This document shows, piece by piece, positions 1-5,261 of a stretch of DNA of 7,445 bases. The stretch spans positions 1-7,445 of the forward strand of contig CAMWKA010000080.1 in assembly GCA_947174725.1 (NCBI GenBank). Reading direction: 5' to 3'. Position numbers and translations under genes: made by a program. The notes under the pieces are model-generated. The model saw only the letters and a program-made list of their open reading frames with translations, made no database searches and was not told where the DNA came from. This DNA comes from an uncultured Lachnospiraceae bacterium (GTDB taxonomy: Bacteria; Bacillota; Clostridia; Lachnospirales; Lachnospiraceae). Position 1 is the stretch's first letter; every line of letters begins with the position of its first letter.

Positions 1-41
1 ACGCTGTAGTTATTTGGTGCAGTTTGCGGGGGGATATTTTT

Positions 42-3000
42 ATGTATCGTTGCCATGTATGTTTTTATATGATTGGTAAGCAAAGTCAGCTTTTGGAAAT
101 TGTCAAAGGCATGCCTGCGCTGGAATCTTTTGTGCATGAATTTGTAGAAAGCGAGAGTCCGGAAAAAGGGCTGGCAGAAAGCGCCAATATTATTTTGGCT
201 GACTTAAGTGATGCAGATGCGGAATCGGAAGCGCGAAAGCTGATCGAATGGAAGAAACCGGAGACTGCGATGATCCTTCTGACAGAACAGAGACAGTTCT
301 CAGATTTGAGAGACTGTCTGTCTGAAGTTACGGATATCTGGACTTTACCGATGACGGAAGAGGAAATACGTTTTCGTTTCCGGCAATGGCAGCAGTCTTA
401 TAAAATGCAAAAGGATTTCTGGCAGACCGCACAGTACTTGGACCGTACGATCAACAGCATGCCGAATCTAGTTTGGTATAAGGACAAAAACGGGATTCAT
501 GAGAAAGTCAATGACTATTTCTGCAAAACAGTGAATAAAACCAAGGAGCAGGTGCAGGGACGCGGACACGCATACATCTGGGATGTGGAGCAGGATGATC
601 CCGCTTGTATTGAATCGGAAAATAAAGTTATGAAACAGAAGAAGACTTTTGTTTCCGATGAAATCATCCAGACCGGTGAAGGGAAAAAAATTCTTGCTAC
701 ATATAAGTCCCCGCTGTACGATCTGGACGGCAGCGTTATGGGAACCGTGGGAGTGGCGATCGATGTAACAAAAGAGCGCGCATATGCTGAGGAACTGATC
801 AAGAAAAACCAGACGCTGGAAATGCTTTTTATGACCACGGATTGCGGTATGATGTGCCATACAATGGATGGAAAACGGATTATCAGCATCAACCAAGCTG
901 CCTTAAATATATTGGGATTCCATTCGCTGGAGGAGATGGAAAAGGATGGATTTTATATGGTTTCCCCTTCTGTAGTGGATGAAGATAAGGTGAAGATGCA
1001 GAAAGCCATCAAATCTCTGAAAAAGATAGGCGACAGCATCAGTATGGAGTACCGTGTCCGTCATTCAGACGGGAAGCTTCTTTATGTTCTGGGAAGCTTT
1101 AAGCTTGTGGAGGAGAACGGTGAAACATACTGTCAGAGGTTTTTATTAGATCGTACCGCCCAGAAACTGCAGGAGGAGGAAGAACGGCAGAAGGATAAAC
1201 GGAAGCAGGAGGCGCTGATCCATGCCCTTAGTATTGATTTTAACCTTGTATGTTTCTTTGATCTGAATACCGGAATGGGAAGGGCGCTTCGGATCGGTGA
1301 ATGTAAGAATGATATATTAGCTCCTATTTTTTCAGGAGATTTGATCTTGGAGGATGCGCTGGAGAGATACATAGAGGCAGGGGTTTATGAGGAGGACAAA
1401 GAGCCGTTGCGGAAGGCTGTTTCGCGGCAGCAGTTGGAAGAGGAACTTTCCAAAAAGTCGATATACCATATCAATTACCGCACTACTTGCTGCGGTGAGC
1501 TGCAGTATTTTCAGTTAAAAATTGTACGCGCCGGAAAATGGGATCAGAATCATGGTATTGTTTTGGGATTTCGCAGCGTGGATGAGGAAACCCGTGCGGA
1601 AAGGGAAAAGAAGGAACTGTTGGAGAATGCGCTTTCACAGGCGAATCGCGCGAACCAGGCAAAGAGTACATTCCTTTCCAATATGTCCCACGATATCCGT
1701 ACACCGATGAATGCAATCATTGGATTTACGGCGTTGGCGACTTCGCATATTGATAATAAGGAAAAGGTGGAGGAATATCTGAAAAAAATCATGACCTCAG
1801 GCAATCATTTGCTGAACCTGATCAATGATGTTTTGGATATGAGCCGTATTGAGAGCGGTAAAATCCATTTGGAGGAGGAGTTGTGCAGCCTGCCCGAAAT
1901 TATACATGGACTGCGCAGCATCATTCAGGCGGATATTCACGCAAAGCAGCTGGATTTACATATGGATGCGGTGGATGTTCAGAATGAAGAGGTATATTGT
2001 GACCGGCTGCGTATCAATCAGGTGCTTTTGAACCTGCTGAGCAATGCCATCAAATATACGCCTTCAGGCGGTATGGTCAGCATGTTGTTGATTCAGAAGG
2101 GCAGCGCTTCAGAAGGTTATGCAGATTTTGAATTTCAAATCAAGGATAACGGCATCGGTATGAGTAAGGAATTTTTATCTCATATTTTTGATCCCTTTGA
2201 GCGGGAATGTAACTCTACGATCAGTGGTATTCAGGGAACAGGACTCGGAATGTCGATTACCAAAAATATTGTGGATATGATGAATGGTACCATCATCGTA
2301 AATAGTAAACAGGACGTCGGAACAGAATGTATTGTTTCATTTTCACTGCGCGTGAACGAATTAAAGAAGGAATGTCAGGAAATCCCTGAGCTGAGTGGTT
2401 TTAGGGCATTAGTAGTAGATGGTGATTTCAATACGTGTGACAACGTATCCTGCATGCTTCAGCAGATTGGTCTGCGGGCGGAGTGGACCATATCGGGAAA
2501 AGAGGCTGTTTTGCGTACGCGTCAGGCTGTCATGCGTAGTGACGAGTATTTTGTGTATATTATTGCCTGGGTTCTGCCTGACATGAATGGTATTGAGTTG
2601 GCAAGGGAAATCCGTCAGGAGGTAGGAAGGGACGTGCCGATCATTGTTCTTACGGCGTATGATTGGTGCGACATTGAGGATGAGGCAAGAGAGGCGGGAG
2701 TGACCGCATTTTGCGGTAAGCCGTTGTTTTTCTCAGAACTGTACGGATGTCTGGATTCCATCGTCAATACAGATAAAAATGTCAAATTGATTTCCGAGGA
2801 GAAAGCGCCGCTTCGCAAGGGTCGTATTCTGCTGACGGAAGATAATGAGTTAAATCAGGAAATTGCAGTTGCGATTTTGGAGGAAGCAGGATTCTCCGTG
2901 GAAGTTGCCCAAAACGGTCAGGTTGCTGTGGATATGCTGAGCGCATCTGAAGCAGGATATTATCAGGTGATACTGATGGATGTTCAGATGCCTGTGATGA

Positions 3001-3203
3001 ACGGCTATGATGCCACAAGGGCAATCAGAAATCTGGAGAATCGTGAATTGGCGTCACTTCCTGTGATTGCAATGACGGCAAATGCCTTTGAGGAGGATAA
3101 GCAGGAAGCATTGAAGAGCGGAATGAATGGTCATATTGCAAAGCCGATTGATGTTAAGACCTTGATGGAGGTATTGGATGAGGTGCTTGGTAAAGATAAT
3201 TAG
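42..3203 (+). CDS. Hybrid sensor histidine kinase with PAS domains and two C-terminal receivers
   Basis: A large, apparently soluble hybrid kinase of 1053 residues from the ATG at 42; no convincing membrane segment is visible. Domains in order: a degenerate receiver-like N-terminus (about 4-116); PAS domains at about 128-248 and 258-374; a more divergent PAS-like region (390-512); a helical linker; a HisKA domain with H-box SHDIRTPMN and phospho-accepting His550 (codon 1689-1691); and an HATPase domain with N-box Asn668, G1 DNGIGM, F-box FDPFER and G2 GTGLGM. Two receivers follow. The first (786-908) has Ala842 where the phosphorylated Asp is expected and Gly794 in the acidic pair. The second (928-1050) is intact: Glu933/Asp934, Asp980, Thr1012, Lys1034. 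I chose ATG 42 because a G-rich run at 28-34 lies 7 nt upstream. A TTG at 24 is possible, and the frame is open to the window edge, so a longer N-terminus cannot be excluded. The signal sensed is unknown. No partner response regulator with an output domain is adjacent. Confidence 0.93.
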   Translation: MYRCHVCFYMIGKQSQLLEIVKGMPALESFVHEFVESESPEKGLAESANIILADLSDADAESEARKLIEWKKPETAMILLTEQRQFSDLRDCLSEVTDIWTLPMTEEEIRFRFRQWQQSYKMQKDFWQTAQYLDRTINSMPNLVWYKDKNGIHEKVNDYFCKTVNKTKEQVQGRGHAYIWDVEQDDPACIESENKVMKQKKTFVSDEIIQTGEGKKILATYKSPLYDLDGSVMGTVGVAIDVTKERAYAEELIKKNQTLEMLFMTTDCGMMCHTMDGKRIISINQAALNILGFHSLEEMEKDGFYMVSPSVVDEDKVKMQKAIKSLKKIGDSISMEYRVRHSDGKLLYVLGSFKLVEENGETYCQRFLLDRTAQKLQEEEERQKDKRKQEALIHALSIDFNLVCFFDLNTGMGRALRIGECKNDILAPIFSGDLILEDALERYIEAGVYEEDKEPLRKAVSRQQLEEELSKKSIYHINYRTTCCGELQYFQLKIVRAGKWDQNHGIVLGFRSVDEETRAEREKKELLENALSQANRANQAKSTFLSNMSHDIRTPMNAIIGFTALATSHIDNKEKVEEYLKKIMTSGNHLLNLINDVLDMSRIESGKIHLEEELCSLPEIIHGLRSIIQADIHAKQLDLHMDAVDVQNEEVYCDRLRINQVLLNLLSNAIKYTPSGGMVSMLLIQKGSASEGYADFEFQIKDNGIGMSKEFLSHIFDPFERECNSTISGIQGTGLGMSITKNIVDMMNGTIIVNSKQDVGTECIVSFSLRVNELKKECQEIPELSGFRALVVDGDFNTCDNVSCMLQQIGLRAEWTISGKEAVLRTRQAVMRSDEYFVYIIAWVLPDMNGIELAREIRQEVGRDVPIIVLTAYDWCDIEDEAREAGVTAFCGKPLFFSELYGCLDSIVNTDKNVKLISEEKAPLRKGRILLTEDNELNQEIAVAILEEAGFSVEVAQNGQVAVDMLSASEAGYYQVILMDVQMPVMNGYDATRAIRNLENRELASLPVIAMTANAFEEDKQEALKSGMNGHIAKPIDVKTLMEVLDEVLGKDN

Positions 3204-3212
3204 GAGGGATTG

Positions 3213-3269
3213 ATGGTGTGTTTGGTCCTCTGCCGTAAGGCAGAGGATTTTTTACTTTTTATTTTATAA
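3213..3269 (+). other. Possible 18-codon ORF behind a perfect Shine-Dalgarno, overlapping the terminator
   Basis: The kinase stop codon TAG (3201-3203) overlaps an AGGAGG at 3202-3207. Five bases later an ATG at 3213 opens an 18-codon frame ending TAA at 3267-3269. The frame reads straight through the terminator hairpin and its T-tract. The ribosome binding site is real-looking, but the peptide resembles nothing I know. It may be a relic of a lost downstream gene, a leader-type peptide, or chance. Confidence 0.15.
3226..3253 (+). terminator. Intrinsic terminator of the kinase gene
   Basis: A perfect 9-bp stem, TCCTCTGCC (3226-3234) with GGCAGAGGA (3239-3247), is closed by a GTAA loop (GNRA-type in RNA). 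Six T residues (3248-3253) follow immediately. This is a textbook Rho-independent terminator 22 nt after the kinase stop codon. It separates the kinase from the PadR operon. Confidence 0.92.
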
Positions 3270-3274
3270 TTCTC

Positions 3275-3303
3275 TTGACATATATAGATCGTCGATATAA
3301 TAT
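3275..3303 (+). promoter_or_regulatory. Promoter of the PadR-SEDS operon
   Basis: A consensus -35 TTGACA lies at 3275-3280. The -10 is either TATAAT at 3296-3301 (15-bp spacer) or TAATAT at 3298-3303 (17-bp spacer). The start point would fall near 3308-3310, leaving a short leader of about 40 nt. The element sits directly after the kinase terminator and is overlaid by the repeated operator motif. Confidence 0.8.
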
Positions 3304-3334
3304 ATAGATATCCGATATATAGATTACCGATATA
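3281..3334 (+). promoter_or_regulatory. Triple 17-bp repeat, probable PadR operator array
   Basis: The motif TATAGAT-N3-CGATATA occurs three times with all fixed positions conserved: 3283-3299, 3303-3319 and 3318-3334. The last two overlap by 2 bp, giving start-to-start steps of 20 and 15 bp. The outer TATA arms are self-complementary, making each copy an imperfect palindrome. Copy 1 fills the -35/-10 spacer and covers the -10, copy 2 sits at the likely start site, and copy 3 touches the ribosome binding site at 3334-3339. PadR repressors commonly bind AT-rich dyads at their own promoters, so autorepression is the natural reading. Binding itself is inferred. Confidence 0.72.
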
Positions 3335-3346
3335 GGAGGGATAGAA

Positions 3347-3676
3347 ATGTCAGTAGATAAAACATTGGTGTCTGGAAGTATGACAATGCTTTTGCTCAAG
3401 TTACTTGAGGAAAAAGACATGTATGGGTATGAGATGATCGATACTCTGAGAAAGAAATCGAATAATGTATTTGAGCTAAAAGCAGGTACATTGTATCCGT
3501 TATTACACGGTCTGGAAGAAAAGCGATTACTCACGGCTTATGAACAGGAGTATGCCGGAAAAACGAGAAAGTATTACAGTATCACGAAAGAAGGAAAAAA
3601 CTTATTAGAGAAAAAGACTTCTGAGTGGAAGGAATACCAGACCGCAGTATCAAACGTTTTGGCAATGGGGGTGTGA
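3347..3676 (+). CDS. PadR-family transcriptional regulator
   Basis: A 109-residue protein that is almost entirely a PadR winged-helix domain, the usual size for the short PadR subfamily that dimerises through a single C-terminal helix. The N-terminal helix MTMLLLKLLEEKDMYGYEM (about 12-30) carries the characteristic small-residue/YGYE signature. GTLYPLLHGLEEKRLL (47-62) is the recognition-helix region, and RKYYSITKEGKNLL (74-87) is the wing and start of the dimer helix. The start is fixed by AGGAGG at 3334-3339, 7 nt before the ATG. It is the first gene of an operon; the membrane-protein gene begins 3 nt after its stop codon. Such PadR genes are typically autoregulated and paired with the membrane protein they control, which fits the repeated motif over its promoter. 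The ligand or signal is unknown. Confidence 0.93.
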   Translation: MSVDKTLVSGSMTMLLLKLLEEKDMYGYEMIDTLRKKSNNVFELKAGTLYPLLHGLEEKRLLTAYEQEYAGKTRKYYSITKEGKNLLEKKTSEWKEYQTAVSNVLAMGV

Positions 3677-3679
3677 ACG

Positions 3680-5038
3680 ATGGAAGAATATTTGGAAAAA
3701 CTTTTATCTCAAATTCGCTGTAAAAAGGCAAGACCTTACATATCCGATGAGATAAGAAAACATATGGAAGATCAGATCACGGAGAATATTGCTCATGGGA
3801 TGACGGCAAAGGAAGCGGAAATAAATGCGGTTGCTGATATGGGGGATCCGGTAGAAGCCGGGATCTCTTTGGATAAGGTTCATAAGCCGCAGGTTGCGTG
3901 GAAGCTGATTGTTATTGTAGGGATACTAAGTCTGTTAGGTATTTTTATTCAGCAGTCGATCTCCTATCATATTGCAGAAATTTCATCTGATATTCCGGAA
4001 TATTATGCGCTTTCCGGAACGAGATTTGTTACATCAGTAATACTTGGGTTTGCCGTTATGTGCGGGATATATTTTCTGGATTATACCACCATTGCAAAAT
4101 ATTCCAAGTTTATTGGCGCATTCATCATAGTTATGGGGATCTTAAGCATTTTAGGTTTTATTGGGAGATTTGGCTATGGAAAGTATTATATGATTAGATT
4201 ACTTACAACTGCGTTTATGATGTTTTACGTACCAACTTATGGAGCAATACTTTATAAATACAGAGAAGGCGGATGGGCTTCGCTATTAAAAGCTCTTGTG
4301 TGGTTGATGATTCCTGTGATAATTATGTTTAAGATGCCTAATCTTGTTGGCACAACAATATTAATGGTCAGTATGCTGATACAGTTATCGGCTGCCATCA
4401 TCAAAGGCTGGTTTAAAGTTCCTGTAAAAAGGACGATTGCAGTTATCTGGACGGCTTTTGGAATATTGCCGATTATTATACTTTTTTCAATGTATGCGTT
4501 ACATATGCTGGCGGCATATCAGGAAGCGCGGATTCAGGCATGGTTGTTTGCAACCGGAGACGCATCTTATATGGGCAACATACTTAGATCTTTGTGTACA
4601 GATTTAGCATTTATTGGTAATAGCGGAAAAGATGTGATGGGAACACTTCCTGATTTTAATAGTGATTACATTTTTTCCTATATTTTAAATAGTTATGGAA
4701 GTATAGCGGGAATAATGATCGTAGCTGCGCTTGCCGTATTGATCCTATATGTTTTTTCTGTCTGTCTGAAACAAAAAAATGAACTTGGAATGGTTATGGG
4801 ATTCGGCTGCGGAATGATCATTTTATTAAATACGGTCATTAATCTGTTGGGTACAGTAGGTGTTATTCCTCCTGCAGCATCATTTCTTCCATTCCTTTCT
4901 GCAGGAAGAGGCAACATTGTCTTATGTTATGCTTTGGTAGGCATTATTATGAGCATTTACCGATACAAAGATGTTTATCCAAAGCATGTGAAGGTGCAGG
5001 GAAAGACATTTCAAATGAAATTTACCATCGGGCTTTAA
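3680..5038 (+). CDS. SEDS (FtsW/RodA-like) membrane protein with N-terminal PadR-associated prefix domain
   Basis: A 452-residue membrane protein in two parts. Residues 1 to about 66 form a soluble helical domain (EEYLEKLLSQI...SDEIRKHMEDQI...GMTAKEAEINAVADMGDP) of the DUF1700/permease-prefix (HAAS-like) kind found beside PadR regulators. The rest has about ten hydrophobic helices (near 72-90, 111-133, 141-160, 172-191, 199-215, 221-241, 251-275, 340-362, 370-392, 409-427). Its C-terminal half shows SEDS features: MPNLVGTT (219-226) resembling the QPDLGTA motif, LPDFNSDYIFSYI (323-335) matching LPEAHTDFIFA, and INLLGTVGVIPP...LPFLSAG matching the FtsW/RodA end region. Asp329 aligns with the catalytic Asp of SEDS glycan polymerases. 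The usual RWI...QPSE stretch is not recognisable, so polymerase activity is uncertain. Translation is probably coupled to padR: the gap is 3 nt and the ribosome binding site is weak and G-rich, inside the end of padR. A role in envelope homeostasis under PadR control is inferred. Confidence 0.85.
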   Translation: MEEYLEKLLSQIRCKKARPYISDEIRKHMEDQITENIAHGMTAKEAEINAVADMGDPVEAGISLDKVHKPQVAWKLIVIVGILSLLGIFIQQSISYHIAEISSDIPEYYALSGTRFVTSVILGFAVMCGIYFLDYTTIAKYSKFIGAFIIVMGILSILGFIGRFGYGKYYMIRLLTTAFMMFYVPTYGAILYKYREGGWASLLKALVWLMIPVIIMFKMPNLVGTTILMVSMLIQLSAAIIKGWFKVPVKRTIAVIWTAFGILPIIILFSMYALHMLAAYQEARIQAWLFATGDASYMGNILRSLCTDLAFIGNSGKDVMGTLPDFNSDYIFSYILNSYGSIAGIMIVAALAVLILYVFSVCLKQKNELGMVMGFGCGMIILLNTVINLLGTVGVIPPAASFLPFLSAGRGNIVLCYALVGIIMSIYRYKDVYPKHVKVQGKTFQMKFTIGL

Positions 5039-5044
5039 ACAATG

Positions 5045-5073
5045 TTTTCATACTCCTTAAAATATGATATAAT
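5045..5073 (+). promoter_or_regulatory. Extended -10 promoter upstream of the guaA leader
   Basis: A consensus extended -10, TGATATAAT, lies at 5065-5073 (TATAAT at 5068-5073). The -35 is weak, TTTTCA at 5045-5050, with a 17-bp spacer. The start would be near 5080, only about 40 nt past the SEDS stop codon, giving guaA a leader of roughly 180 nt. The -10 overlaps the left edge of a long hairpin. Confidence 0.6.
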
Positions 5074-5129
5074 AACCGCAATAGAAAAACAAGCGACGCG
5101 AAGCGGCATTTGTTTTTCTGCGGTTATTA
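5070..5129 (+). repeat. Long inverted repeat (20-bp stem) overlapping the promoter
   Basis: The left arm 5070-5092 pairs with the right arm 5110-5129 over 20 Watson-Crick pairs, interrupted only by a 3-nt bulge (5080-5082). Within the 17-nt loop, CGC-GAA-GCG (5097-5105) forms a further mini-hairpin. Its core GCGAAGC is known for exceptional stability as a DNA hairpin. There is no T-tract after the stem, so it does not look like a terminator. The outer part of the left arm lies at or before the likely transcription start, so the full palindrome exists in DNA or in read-through RNA only. Confidence 0.75.
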
Positions 5130-5186
5130 ACGAGAAAGCGTTTGACGAAGTCAAACATGGAGTGCGAAAGCACGAGCTTTCGAGTT
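5129..5186 (+). ncRNA. Candidate structured leader RNA: three-way junction before guaA
   Basis: The segment can fold as a compact three-way junction. P1 pairs 5134-5139 with 5176-5181 and extends through a tandem G-A mismatch (CGAG facing CGAG) to pairs 5129-5131/5184-5186. P2 is GTTTGAC/GTCAAAC (5140-5146, 5150-5156) with a GAA loop. P3 is GTGC/GCAC (5162-5165, 5170-5173) with a GAAA tetraloop. A competing 7-bp hairpin, CGAAAGC (5165-5171) with GCTTTCG (5176-5182), would disrupt both P1 and P3. I recognise no known riboswitch class here, and no purine-riboswitch core. Whether it is a regulatory RNA, a dispersed repeat or a DNA structure is not settled by the sequence alone. Confidence 0.4.
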
Positions 5187-5249
5187 TAGATAATATAATG
5201 TACGCGAATGCATTGAGCACTGCGGCATTAATTATGATCAAACAAAGGT

Positions 5250-5254
5250 GGAGG
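5250..5254 (+). promoter_or_regulatory. Ribosome binding site that decides the guaA start
   Basis: GGAGG at 5250-5254 lies only 1 nt before the first in-frame ATG (5256) but 7 nt before the second ATG (5262). The spacing favours initiation at 5262. Confidence 0.75.
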
Positions 5255-5261
5255 TATGGAA

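Noticed and set aside
24..41. TTG at 24 as the kinase start
   Set aside because: There is no Shine-Dalgarno upstream of it, whereas the G-rich run at 28-34 is well placed for the ATG at 42. A start upstream of the window remains possible because the frame stays open.
468..896. Minus-strand frames of 125-142 codons inside the kinase gene
   Set aside because: They lie antisense within well-supported PAS coding sequence, lack recognisable domains, and are shadows of the kinase codons.
5070..5129. The long palindrome as the terminator of the PadR-SEDS operon
   Set aside because: The stem is followed by AACGAGAAAG rather than a T-tract, and its left arm overlaps a good extended -10 promoter.
5194..5199. 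A second TATAAT before guaA as an independent promoter
   Set aside because: No acceptable -35 is found at 15-18 bp spacing (the sequence there is CACGAG-like) and there is no extended -10 TG. It is most likely incidental in AT-rich leader DNA.
5080..5255. A purine (guanine/adenine) riboswitch before guaA
   Set aside because: The conserved junction and loop-loop sequences of that class are absent, and the hairpin loops are GAA/GAAA types that cannot make its kissing interaction.
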